From positions 1 to 64,000 of the forward strand of contig JABFSG010000057.1 of the NCBI GenBank assembly GCA_013140715.1: a stretch of 64,000 bases of DNA, read 5' to 3'. The notes beneath the pieces were generated by a model. That model was not told the origin of the DNA, ran no database searches, and saw nothing but the letters and a program-made list of their open reading frames with translations. Origin of the DNA: Nitrospiraceae bacterium. GTDB lineage: Bacteria > Nitrospirota > Nitrospiria > Nitrospirales > Nitrospiraceae. Both the position numbers and the translations under genes were made by a program. Every line of letters begins with the position of its first letter. Within the stretch, counting starts at the first letter, position 1. Below are positions 8,227 through 15,584 of the stretch, piece by piece.

Positions 8227-9249
8227 CTACGAACGACTCAAGAGATACATGGGCCCGGTGGGTTGCGGGCGGCCGCCTGAAGGTTCGAGGCTGACGGCAA
8301 ATGTTTTTGCATCGGTGAAGCCAGGGACCTTTTTGACCAGGAGGTGAGAGGTTTCTCCGGCATTCATGCGAAAGGTCCCGACGCTCATGGGTTTGTCGTA
8401 TACGGCCCACAGCTGGTAGGTCGTGCCGGCCGGGCATTCCGGCAGGTTCACGGAGTAGAGCCAGGCGTTTTGAGTTCGAGAATCGAACAGCAGGAATCCC
8501 ACACCCTGTTTCGCCATGTCCGACCCGGCGAGAGACACGGCTTTGACGTTGGGACTTCGAAGGAGCGTCGCCAGTTCGTCTTGCGGAGTTGCGACAGTAC
8601 GCCCACCATTGCGCTGGGCTAATTGTGCACGAGTCTCTTCCAGTTCAGCTTCACGCTGGGTCAGGTGTTCCTTGGTTTCTGCCGCTTCGTTCGTTCGTTT
8701 CTGCAATTCGTTGCGCAATTCTTCGAGGACCTTGGCCTGTTCGCTGGCCTCACGTTGAACAGCGGCCAGTGCCGTCGATTTCTCTTGGAGCGATGTCTCA
8801 AGCTGTTGAATGTTCGATGTGTCGGTGGACCGCTGTGTCGAAATATCCCATGCAAGGTATCCGCCGACCACCACGACCAGGACTGTGCCCAGGCTGAGAG
8901 CCCAGGGTAATGTTGAGGATTTGGCAGGGGCGACGGGCGGAAAGAGGTGGTCCATCCATTCCCCCGGTTCCAGACTCTGCCGAGAAGCCGGTTCAACTTT
9001 TGGTGGCGTCTCAACTGGAAGCGGTGCCGTGCCTCGTTCAGCCATGATCTTGGACTTGAGGGATGGCGGAGGTTTGACCGGGCTGAGGCTGAGCGGGAGA
9101 AGCGCGGCGACGGATTGATAGTCTTTCAGCGCAGCATGGCAAGCGCTGCAGCCGGAAAGTAGGTGGGCTTCCAGCGCTTGACGTTCGGCCCGGTCCAGGG
9201 CGCCTGCCGCATACAAGGGAACCGATGCTTCGAGTTCTTCATGTGTCAT
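8227..9249 (-). CDS. RskA-type anti-sigma factor
   Basis: 340 residues. The N-terminal cytoplasmic part has a zinc-finger-like anti-sigma motif (His29, Cys34, Cys37). A single membrane span lies near 114-134 (LPWALSLGTVLVVVVGGYLAW), followed by a Gln/Glu-rich coiled coil at about 145-215 and a C-terminal RskA-like domain (225-340) with SLAGSDMAKQG and YQLWAVYDK. The family holds an ECF sigma factor inactive until the extracytoplasmic domain is processed. It overlaps the sigma gene by 4 bases (ATGA), so the two are translated together. The extended coiled coil is a little longer than in typical RskA proteins. The signal it senses is unknown. Confidence 0.87.
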   Translation of the reverse strand: MTHEELEASVPLYAAGALDRAERQALEAHLLSGCSACHAALKDYQSVAALLPLSLSPVKPPPSLKSKIMAERGTAPLPVETPPKVEPASRQSLEPGEWMDHLFPPVAPAKSSTLPWALSLGTVLVVVVGGYLAWDISTQRSTDTSNIQQLETSLQEKSTALAAVQREASEQAKVLEELRNELQKRTNEAAETKEHLTQREAELEETRAQLAQRNGGRTVATPQDELATLLRSPNVKAVSLAGSDMAKQGVGFLLFDSRTQNAWLYSVNLPECPAGTTYQLWAVYDKPMSVGTFRMNAGETSHLLVKKVPGFTDAKTFAVSLEPSGGRPQPTGPMYLLSRS

Positions 9250-9848
9250 TGGAGATCACCAGCATTTCTCCACTGTTGGAGGCCGTCTCGGAGTTTCGAC
9301 ATCCCAAGTTTGATCCTGGTCTTGACAGTTCCGAGCGGCTGGTTCAAGCGCGCAGCGATCTCGGTATGGGAAAGTCCTTCGTAGTAGGCCAGTTCAATCG
9401 CTTGCTGCTGTGCCTGAGGCAATCCAGCCACAGCCGCTCCCACGGCAACTCGTAGTTCCTGATCCGCTTGCGCCTCAAACGGGCTCGGACCGGCATCGGT
9501 CACCTGCGCAGCGGTTCCTGCTTCCAACGAGTTTGTGGCCTGCTGCCCTCGTGCGGCCCTGGCTCGTAGCCGGTCGATGGCCCGACTTTTGGTAAGGGTG
9601 ACCAACCATGCAGCAGGGGTTCCACGTCCGACGTCATAGCGGGAGACCTTCCTCCAGACTTCCAAATACACATCTTGCAAGAGCTCCGCTGCTTCCTCAT
9701 GATTCCCCAAAATCCTGACTGCCAAGGTGAACAAGAGTGTGCTCGAGTGGTCGTAGAGCTGGCTGAAGGCTTGGTGATCGCCCTTAGCCACGCGGGCCAG
9801 TAAACTTGGATCGATCGTCGAAGCGGCGTGTTGTGCGGGTCTATCCAT
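9246..9848 (-). CDS. ECF RNA polymerase sigma factor (SigK-like)
   Basis: 200 residues with region 2 (LYDHSSTLLFTLAVRILGNHEEAAELLQDV split over about 38-68, and the AWLVTLTKSRAIDRLR segment at about 83-98) and region 4 (LAYYEGLSHTEIAARLNQP, about 148-166, a helix-turn-helix). It directs RNA polymerase to a stress regulon whose promoters I cannot deduce. The gene comes first in a two-gene operon with its anti-sigma factor. It follows the RiPP operon on the same strand after a 270-base gap containing a MITE-like element, so it could be linked to that operon but need not be. Confidence 0.9.
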   Translation of the reverse strand: MDRPAQHAASTIDPSLLARVAKGDHQAFSQLYDHSSTLLFTLAVRILGNHEEAAELLQDVYLEVWRKVSRYDVGRGTPAAWLVTLTKSRAIDRLRARAARGQQATNSLEAGTAAQVTDAGPSPFEAQADQELRVAVGAAVAGLPQAQQQAIELAYYEGLSHTEIAARLNQPLGTVKTRIKLGMSKLRDGLQQWRNAGDLQ

Positions 9849-9947
9849 AACGAGCGCGCGTCATACTAAAACGAACAGCCGGTGCATCATGTCCGCCACG
9901 ACTATAACATCCTACGGATGAAACGGGCAAAAGGATGTGTGTTTCAG

Positions 9948-10073
9948 CAGAATGCTGAAAAAGGGCGCCAGCAGCGTTCTCGCCTTGAACGCATCCTCAA
10001 CGTACCCCTGAGGGTACGCCTCCGGTGCGTTCGTCGGCTGCGGCCTTGCTGGCCGCTCTTTTTGAGCATCCTG
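9948..10073. repeat. MITE-like element, copy 2
   Basis: Ends CAGAATGCTGAAAAAGGGC and CTTTTTGAGCATCCTG are inverted. The interior has the perfect palindrome CGTACCCCTGAGGGTACG and the words TGCGGCCTTGCTGG, shared with copies at 30926-31050 and 40877-41001. It sits between the last RiPP gene and the sigma-factor gene and can act as the RiPP-operon terminator. Confidence 0.75.
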
Positions 10074-10121
10074 CGGGAGAGTTCTGGACTTGGAGAATTG
10101 GATGGCGCTCTGTTCGGTTGT

Positions 10122-10907
10122 TCAACGTGCAGCGAAGATTTGCCGAATGAACGGCTCCAGCCCAGCCTCTCGGAGCGATTGACGAAGCAGGAGGGACTCT
10201 GTAACCGGGTCGTATTGCGCCAATCGCCAGGGTCCCAGCCGAACAGAATACTGCGCCGGTTGCTGTTTATTGCAAGCAGCGAAGAGTTCGGTGATATGCG
10301 GAGACATTCGGAGTCTGAAGGAGGCAACTTTGGAGTGGGAGGGGAGGGACCGGAGAGGCGCTTCTGTGAGGACATCGACCGTAGCTGTCCACCGGAGCAG
10401 GATAACGAGCATATGTTGGAAGAAGGAGAATCTTGCCAAGACACGAATACTCTGGGTTACCGACCAGACGATCAGTGTTCGTATGCGGCTCTTCCGGCTG
10501 AACGGTTCTGATGGAGTGGATAGCATTGATGGACTTTGCCCGAGAGGCAGGTAAGTGTCTCCACGTGTCACTCCCGCAACCGTTCCGATCACAGCGCTTG
10601 GCTGAACGATTTCGCAGGGACCTTGCGTCGCGTCGCCTCTTGTCGAGAGGACGCCCTCTGGATCGATGGCAGTGATGCGGTGGCAGACCAGCAGGGTGTC
10701 GACCCGGAATACCACGATTGTTCCTATGGTGAAACAGGTAGGAGGGCTGAGTTCAAGTCTGTCGCCTGCTTGTATCGTCGGTGCCATGCTCGAGGATACG
10801 ATACGGGGCGCAACCATGCTGCCGAGAAGAGGCAGTTGCAATGAATCCGGTAAATCCTGCGCGACAAAACGGTCATCCAATGTAGAGGGAGGTAGGAGTT
10901 GAATCAC
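10122..10907 (-). CDS. SipW-like S26 peptidase of the RiPP operon
   Basis: 261 residues from the GTG at 10907, whose GTGA overlaps the stop of the upstream nucleotidyltransferase gene. The peptidase core occupies about 30-125: SSSMAPTIQAGDRLEL holds the catalytic Ser, GTIVVFR the following strand, and VCHRITAI has His where Lys stands in ordinary signal peptidase I, as in SipW/ER-type enzymes; STRGDA corresponds to the box that supplies Asp. No N-terminal membrane anchor is visible; a hydrophobic stretch lies near 155-185 instead. The C-terminal third is unlike known peptidases. Placed last in the operon, it is a candidate for leader removal, which is inference. A longer upstream start exists but lies within the neighbour gene. 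Confidence 0.72.
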   Translation of the reverse strand: MIQLLPPSTLDDRFVAQDLPDSLQLPLLGSMVAPRIVSSSMAPTIQAGDRLELSPPTCFTIGTIVVFRVDTLLVCHRITAIDPEGVLSTRGDATQGPCEIVQPSAVIGTVAGVTRGDTYLPLGQSPSMLSTPSEPFSRKSRIRTLIVWSVTQSIRVLARFSFFQHMLVILLRWTATVDVLTEAPLRSLPSHSKVASFRLRMSPHITELFAACNKQQPAQYSVRLGPWRLAQYDPVTESLLLRQSLREAGLEPFIRQIFAAR

Positions 10908-11869
10908 GGGGTTGTCCTTGCAGTTCGATCGGTGATAAGACGGATCAGCATGCGGACGATCAAGAGGTGGCCCGCTTTTGCCAGGCGCCACCATCTGGTG
11001 ATGGTCGTTTGCCGAGGCCGCTGAACGCTTTCACTTCCATATCGATAGGCCAGGAAAAGCGACGATGGGAACAGGGTGCGATGCAGCCAGGAAAGCCTGC
11101 GTCCTGGCGGTTGTGTGATCCACAATAAAAAGTGTCCGAGTTCGGGAATCGGTCGGGTCGTCACCAATCGGTGGAAAAGAAATGCCAGTGCCTGTTCAGT
11201 CGTGGTCGCCGGCGCAAGTTGTTGGATGACGGTTGAAGGAATTTCTGTCGTTGGATTCGACGATGCCAGTTGGCGCAGACCATGATACAGAGGAATCTTG
11301 AGGTGATGCCGGATCGATTCCTCGATAAGCCCGGGCCAGTGGAGCGGTTCCTTCTCGATGAGCAACCGGAGATCGGTAAAAAATGAAGGGGAAAGGTGCC
11401 CTCGGTGGACAACAGAGTAGGCGATTAAATGAAGCAACAGGTCGTTGGACGCCAGTTGCTTAACCGTCAGCTGGCCGAGCGGTCGGATCCGCGCCCGTTC
11501 CCACAGGGCTGCAAGTCCCGCTTTGTCCAGATACCAGAGTTCCGAGATCAGGTCCAGAGAGAGGCTGGATCGTGGCGAGAGATAGGCAGGGTTGCCGTCG
11601 ATCTGTTGAGTAAATTCCGCCTCCAGCAACAATCGATGAATAGCAGGAAGGTCCTGCTCATGTACCAAGAGATCCACATCGGAGAGGGGCCTGGTTCCAC
11701 GTATGCCGTAGAGGCGCGAGAGCAGATCTGCTCCTTTCAGGAGGATGCAGTCGATGCCCTGCCGTTGGAACACCCGGCCGACGATCTCATACTCATCGAG
11801 CAGCCGTTTGTTGATCAGGCTGACCTGTTGGTAGGCGTCAGCGAGGTCGTCGAGGGTCGAGGAGGGCAT
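10904..11869 (-). CDS. Nucleotidyltransferase-fold protein (NTP_transf_5 type)
   Basis: 321 residues. The nucleotidyltransferase core near 50-90 has ILLKGADLL, then RPLSDVDLLV with the metal-binding Asp-x-Asp and a following DLPAIHRLLLEA helix. The remaining two thirds are helical, as in uncharacterised nucleotidyltransferases of the NTP_transf_5 family. Such genes are recurrent in RiPP and exosortase-type loci, and one occurs in some lasso-peptide clusters, where a role in decorating the peptide has been proposed. It overlaps both neighbours (31 bases with the radical SAM gene, 4 with the peptidase), so it is certainly co-translated. The transferred group and acceptor are unknown. Confidence 0.75.
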   Translation of the reverse strand: MPSSTLDDLADAYQQVSLINKRLLDEYEIVGRVFQRQGIDCILLKGADLLSRLYGIRGTRPLSDVDLLVHEQDLPAIHRLLLEAEFTQQIDGNPAYLSPRSSLSLDLISELWYLDKAGLAALWERARIRPLGQLTVKQLASNDLLLHLIAYSVVHRGHLSPSFFTDLRLLIEKEPLHWPGLIEESIRHHLKIPLYHGLRQLASSNPTTEIPSTVIQQLAPATTTEQALAFLFHRLVTTRPIPELGHFLLWITQPPGRRLSWLHRTLFPSSLFLAYRYGSESVQRPRQTTITRWWRLAKAGHLLIVRMLIRLITDRTARTTP

Positions 11870-12896
11870 GGGTGCGATGCTCCGTTTGAGCCCACTCTTT
11901 GAAATGTGGGAGGCATGAACTCATATCCCCGGTTTCAAGCCAGGCGTCGCTGCGACCCTGGCGACAGTGAGGCCGCACTTCACAGGTCGGACATTCGTAT
12001 CGGTCGCTCGGCTGTGCCCGGTCGACGGTCTGCTTGAGAATCTCCCAGCCTTCTTTGACTGTGCCGCTACGGAGATCGTAGCGTGGAATAGGGAAGGCGG
12101 TGCAGAGATTCATCTCGCCGTAGGGAGTGATCGCAAATCGGCTTTGGCCGCAGGCGCATTCGATGAAGGACTGGTTGCCTGAACAGGACTCCTCCGGCTC
12201 GGATATCCAGCGGTGAGGGAGCAGTTCCTGATCGATCCTGACTTTCACATCGGTGGCAAGGCGATAGTGCAATGGTGTCCGGTCGCCGGTAACGCCGGTC
12301 ATGATCTCCAGGCAATATTGGAATTTCATTTCCAGGGATTCGATGAGCTGCCGACAGGCCTGGATTTCCTCATAATTGACGGTGGTCACAGGCATTCGGA
12401 CGACAACAGGCAGTGCGGCGGCAGCCAGATTGAGCAGGCCCTGTCGAAATTGCCGATAGGATCCAGGAACTCCGGTCATCCCTTCATAGACCGCTTCTGT
12501 TGCGCCATAAATGGAGACGTTGACCTGACTGACACCAGCCTCCTGGAGGAGGTCGGTGAACGATGGGGTGATACGGGTCGCGTTGGTCATGAGGTGACTC
12601 ATCAATCCCTGCCGGCGCGCATGCCGAAGGATGTCGCCGATGTCGGGGCGTACGCTCGGTTCGCCTCCGGTAAAGGTCACGGTGAGCGCGCCAAGATCGG
12701 CAATCTGGTTCAGAAGCGCGCAAATCTCGCCGGTCGTGAGTTCCTGTGGCAGTGCGCGATGGGTGGGGTTGTAGCAATGGACACATCGAAGGTTGCAGCC
12801 GTAGGTCAGTTCGAAGGTGACGCCTTCCGGCCGGCGGCTCTGTGCTGCCTTTGCGGAAAGAGCCTGTAAAAAATCATCCGGCGCGATTGTTTTCAT
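11838..12896 (-). CDS. Radical SAM/SPASM protein, third maturase of the RiPP operon
   Basis: 352 residues. The SAM-binding 4Fe-4S motif is CNLRCVHC (Cys34, Cys38, Cys41), followed by FTGGEPSVRPD. The C-terminal SPASM region is rich in Cys: CSGNQSFIECACGQSRF, MNLCTAF, CPTCEVRPHC and a last SSC, enough for two auxiliary 4Fe-4S clusters. In peptide maturation such enzymes install thioether or carbon-carbon crosslinks. ATG at 12896 overlaps the kinase stop (ATGA). It is only distantly like the two other radical SAM proteins of the operon, so it probably does a different step or acts on different positions. Confidence 0.85.
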   Translation of the reverse strand: MKTIAPDDFLQALSAKAAQSRRPEGVTFELTYGCNLRCVHCYNPTHRALPQELTTGEICALLNQIADLGALTVTFTGGEPSVRPDIGDILRHARRQGLMSHLMTNATRITPSFTDLLQEAGVSQVNVSIYGATEAVYEGMTGVPGSYRQFRQGLLNLAAAALPVVVRMPVTTVNYEEIQACRQLIESLEMKFQYCLEIMTGVTGDRTPLHYRLATDVKVRIDQELLPHRWISEPEESCSGNQSFIECACGQSRFAITPYGEMNLCTAFPIPRYDLRSGTVKEGWEILKQTVDRAQPSDRYECPTCEVRPHCRQGRSDAWLETGDMSSCLPHFKEWAQTEHRTHALLDPRRPR

Positions 12897-13798
12897 GATG
12901 GCCCGACCGGATGGAGTTGTCGTTGAGCCAGGATGTAGTCCACGATATCGGGAGATTTCAGCGGCGCAAGCGCCCGGCAGTCGATTTGCTCAACAAGATT
13001 CGCGATGGTCGCCATGGTTGTCTGCAGGGCCTCGCGATCCCAGAGAGGCAGAAAGCTCTGGCGCAGGAGCTCCTGTGCAACGGTGCGTGGGGACATGCGA
13101 GACATGGTATGGCTGCCGGTTCCGTGGCTGATGCAGTAGAGCTGAGTGAGGGGATGACGGTCATTGTTGGCATAGTTACCGGACCCCACCCAGGGGGTTC
13201 CGTAGATGATGAAGTGTCCGGCAATTTTGCGGATGACGATTCGCTCGTCGCTGAGGACTAGCGCCCCCCGTTCCGCGAAGAAGTCTGCAATCGTGGACTT
13301 GCCTGCCCCCGAAGCGCCGGTGAACAGATAGCCCTGATCGTGGCTGGACAGGCCTGCTGCATGGAGGAGGAGGGTTCCCTCACGAGCCATGCGCGAGAGG
13401 AAGCAAACTTCGATGAGTGGATTGAACAGATGCATCGGACACCATCCGACTTGGCCCATCTGCAGCTCCGGAAGAATCCAGGCAGATACGGTTCTGTAGT
13501 CTTCAGAGACCAGCGCACAAGACCGTGGTTGCTGTGTATTCGGACTCAGGCTTTCGATGACGAGTCCGTCGGCTGACTCAAATAGTTTCCACAGGCCGTG
13601 GGCTGCATCGAACCGGAGTGGCCCCTTGGACAGTGAGGGAAGGTGTGAAGCCACAGTCACAGTTACGGCTAGATCCGGTTGTGAAGCAGATTGGGCGAGG
13701 AACGAATCGAACGGCCGCATCGGCCAAGCGAGTTGAGGGTGATTCTCCGGTTCGTCCAGGCTGATCAGGTAGCCGCCGATCTGAAGATCAATCCGCAT
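12893..13798 (-). CDS. HPr-kinase-like peptide kinase of the RiPP operon
   Basis: 301 residues from ATG at 13798, placed 16 bases after the stop of precursor 1. A P-loop GASGAGKST lies at about 148-156, with a second motif SDERIVIRK and then GTPWVGSGNYAN, as in the catalytic domain of HPr serine kinase and related proteins in peptide clusters. HPr itself is not encoded nearby, so the substrate is probably the precursor peptide. HPr-kinase-like enzymes of lasso loci phosphorylate the terminal serine of the precursor; all three precursors here also end in Ser. A longer in-frame start at 13924 would overlap precursor 1 out of frame and is unlikely. Confidence 0.8.
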   Translation of the reverse strand: MRIDLQIGGYLISLDEPENHPQLAWPMRPFDSFLAQSASQPDLAVTVTVASHLPSLSKGPLRFDAAHGLWKLFESADGLVIESLSPNTQQPRSCALVSEDYRTVSAWILPELQMGQVGWCPMHLFNPLIEVCFLSRMAREGTLLLHAAGLSSHDQGYLFTGASGAGKSTIADFFAERGALVLSDERIVIRKIAGHFIIYGTPWVGSGNYANNDRHPLTQLYCISHGTGSHTMSRMSPRTVAQELLRQSFLPLWDREALQTTMATIANLVEQIDCRALAPLKSPDIVDYILAQRQLHPVGPS

Positions 13799-13814
13799 GA
13801 GTTCTTCGTCCTGG

Positions 13815-14045
13815 TTACGAGAGGCGTGGGCCGCTGTCACGGCAGGTTGCGCCTGCAACGTTCGATTTTTTGCAGCCTCCCGGCGAACCTGGCGGCTGGC
13901 ATTGCCCATTAGCTCGGCAGCCATTCACGAGTGAATTGGAGAGCGCACTCATGGTCGTCAGGCTACAAGCAGAGAGAATGGCCTGCTCTTGATTCAGTTC
14001 GACGCGGAACAGTTGCGGAGGGTCGTAGATTTTTTTATGATCCAT
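13815..14045 (-). CDS. RiPP precursor peptide 1 (four core cysteines)
   Basis: A 76-residue peptide starting MDHKK, with an excellent AAGGAG site 8 bases before the ATG. The leader has YDPPQLFRV (YxxPxL) and NQEQAILSACSLT, shared almost exactly with the two paralogues upstream. The core is longer than theirs: GCRANGQC, then a Gly/Pro spacer, GGCKKSNV, GATC, and the tail RDSGPRLS. It therefore carries four core Cys against two in the paralogues. The YxxPxL motif is what RRE-type proteins such as PqqD bind. The mature peptide is probably crosslinked by the radical SAM enzymes; the exact chemistry and cleavage site are unknown. Confidence 0.8.
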   Translation of the reverse strand: MDHKKIYDPPQLFRVELNQEQAILSACSLTTMSALSNSLVNGCRANGQCQPPGSPGGCKKSNVAGATCRDSGPRLS

Positions 14046-14059
14046 AAAAACGGCTCCTT

Positions 14060-14248
14060 TCAGGAAGGGCGAGCACCTGAATCTCTTCCAGCAGTACCGT
14101 TGCGTCTCTTGCAATTGTTCGGTCTGCATCCGCCATTACCACCCTGAGATGCGCTGGTCGTCGTGAGGCTGCAGGCAGAGAGAATGGCCTGTTCCTGGTT
14201 CAGCGCGACGCGGAACAGCTGCGGTGGGCTATACGATTTTTTTGTCAT
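14060..14248 (-). CDS. RiPP precursor peptide 2
   Basis: A 62-residue peptide, MTKKSY start, leader YSPPQLFRV plus NQEQAILSACSLT, then a Ser/Gly linker and core GCRPNNCKRRNG ending RDSGARPS. Two core Cys are separated by four residues. The identical leader block and the shared C-terminal DSGxRxS mark it as a recent duplicate of its neighbours. It lies 18 bases after precursor 3 and 14 before precursor 1, so all three are made from one message. A Shine-Dalgarno (AAAGGA) is present, with a long spacer. Confidence 0.8.
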   Translation of the reverse strand: MTKKSYSPPQLFRVALNQEQAILSACSLTTTSASQGGNGGCRPNNCKRRNGTAGRDSGARPS

Positions 14249-14266
14249 CTACCGGATCGTTTTCCT

Positions 14267-14455
14267 TTAGGAGGGGCGCATACCACTGTCGCCAATACCG
14301 GCGGCTTTCTTGCATGCTCCTGGCCTGCAGAGCACGTCGCCACCGCCTGCCATGGGGTTCGAGGCGGTTAAGCTGCAGGCGCTCAAGATGGCCTGCTCCT
14401 GGCTCAGCTCGACGCGGAACAGCTGCGGTTGGCTGTAAACTTTTTTCTCATCCAT
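14267..14455 (-). CDS. RiPP precursor peptide 3
   Basis: A 62-residue peptide, MDEKKVYSQ start, leader YSQPQLFRV plus SQEQAILSACSLT, linker ASNPMAGGGD and core LCRPGACKKAAG ending GDSGMRPS. Two core Cys are separated by four residues. Its ATG lies inside the last codons of the second radical SAM gene (8-base overlap), so translation is coupled to the enzyme. It is the first of three tandem precursors in the operon. Confidence 0.8.
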   Translation of the reverse strand: MDEKKVYSQPQLFRVELSQEQAILSACSLTASNPMAGGGDVLCRPGACKKAAGIGDSGMRPS

Positions 14456-15584
14456 GATGAGTTCCGATTTCTTTGTGCGCTCTACGCAAGGGATGGATCA
14501 GCGTCTCGTGCAGCGTCGCTTGGGCTCGCACAAGAGCGACGTCACAATCATAGGGAATTGGATCTTCGGCTGCGCCACATTCCCAGCGAGCATCGGAGGG
14601 CTTCTTATCGCAAAACGTATGGATATCGCAGGTACGGCAGGGCGAGTCCCCTTGGTACCGCAATCCTCGGATTTCTCGGAACAGCATCTCGATGGCGTCA
14701 GCAAGCGGATAAACTCGAAGTGACAGCCGCCGTTCATACTGCAGGGTGCAGGTTCCGAGCTCACCCCAGGCATTGATGTGGATTGTGTCGGTTCCACAGC
14801 CGCAACGATAGAGCCGGTCTGTAGTAGGAGCGAACACATCAGCGGACGTGTTGCAGCGCTCCTCGTTCGCATCGGCAGCTGCTCGATCTCCATTTAGGGC
14901 GATGATGGTGTCGGGAGCGATCCGATAGCTGAGCGAGGAGAGATCGCCGTTGAGTCGAGGCGAAAGCGAGGTGGTGAACCCGAACTCCTGGCCGAATGAC
15001 GCTACGAATTGTCTGATGGCCGGCATCTCGTCTGTATTCCAGTTCATGGCTTTCGTTTTTAGCGAAAACTGCAGGCTGCTCTCTTTCAACAGTTCAAGCC
15101 CACGGACGAAGGCACGGTACGATCCTGGGACCTGGGTGAACCAGTCGAACGATGCTTCCGTCACGGAATGACAGGAGATGTCGATGGTGAAGGGCGGCAT
15201 CTGTTGCAGCCGCTCAATGCTCGCTTTCGTGAAGAGTGTGCCGTTGGTGTAGAGCTGGAGCAGGAAACCTTTGCGATAAGCCGTTTCGTAGATCTCGAAA
15301 AACTGAGGATGCATGAAAATGTCGCCGCCGGTCAGGTTGAGCCACACGATCCCGATCTGTTGCATCTCGTCGAGCAGGCGATGGATTTCGTCGAGTGTCA
15401 GCTCGCGCGGAAAGAATTCCTTGCTGTTGTAGGGGTCGGTGTAGCAATGGCGGCAATGGAGATTGCAGCGATAGGTCAGTTCGAGTTGTGCCTTGATTAC
15501 GCGCTGGTGGGCAGCGGCCTGCTCGTGGATTCGTTGGCTGAAAACTCCGTACTGGATGGTCGGGATGGTTCGCTCGTTAGGCAT
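14448..15584 (-). CDS. Radical SAM/SPASM protein, second maturase of the RiPP operon
   Basis: 378 residues from ATG at 15584, which overlaps the end of the preceding radical SAM gene by 8 bases; a longer frame upstream is the shadow of that gene. The cluster motif is CNLHCRHC (Cys40, Cys44, Cys47), followed by NLTGGDIFMHP, where the usual GGEP has become GGDI. The SPASM part is complete: YRCGCGTDTIHI, GTCTLQY, CRTCDIHTFCDK and WEC. It directly precedes precursor 3 and is translationally coupled to it, so these peptides are its most likely substrate. The GGE-to-GGD change near residue 80 is unusual and may alter SAM binding. Confidence 0.85.
   Translation of the reverse strand: MPNERTIPTIQYGVFSQRIHEQAAAHQRVIKAQLELTYRCNLHCRHCYTDPYNSKEFFPRELTLDEIHRLLDEMQQIGIVWLNLTGGDIFMHPQFFEIYETAYRKGFLLQLYTNGTLFTKASIERLQQMPPFTIDISCHSVTEASFDWFTQVPGSYRAFVRGLELLKESSLQFSLKTKAMNWNTDEMPAIRQFVASFGQEFGFTTSLSPRLNGDLSSLSYRIAPDTIIALNGDRAAADANEERCNTSADVFAPTTDRLYRCGCGTDTIHINAWGELGTCTLQYERRLSLRVYPLADAIEMLFREIRGLRYQGDSPCRTCDIHTFCDKKPSDARWECGAAEDPIPYDCDVALVRAQATLHETLIHPLRRAHKEIGTHHG

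Noticed and set aside
10122-13798. Exosortase/PEP-CTERM-type locus suggested by the kinase, nucleotidyltransferase and S26 peptidase
   Set aside because: No exosortase, no PEP-CTERM protein and no polysaccharide-export genes occur here.
13815-14455. LSAC in the three precursor peptides looks like a lipobox
   Set aside because: No hydrophobic signal segment precedes it; the upstream residues are charged and polar, so these are not lipoproteins.
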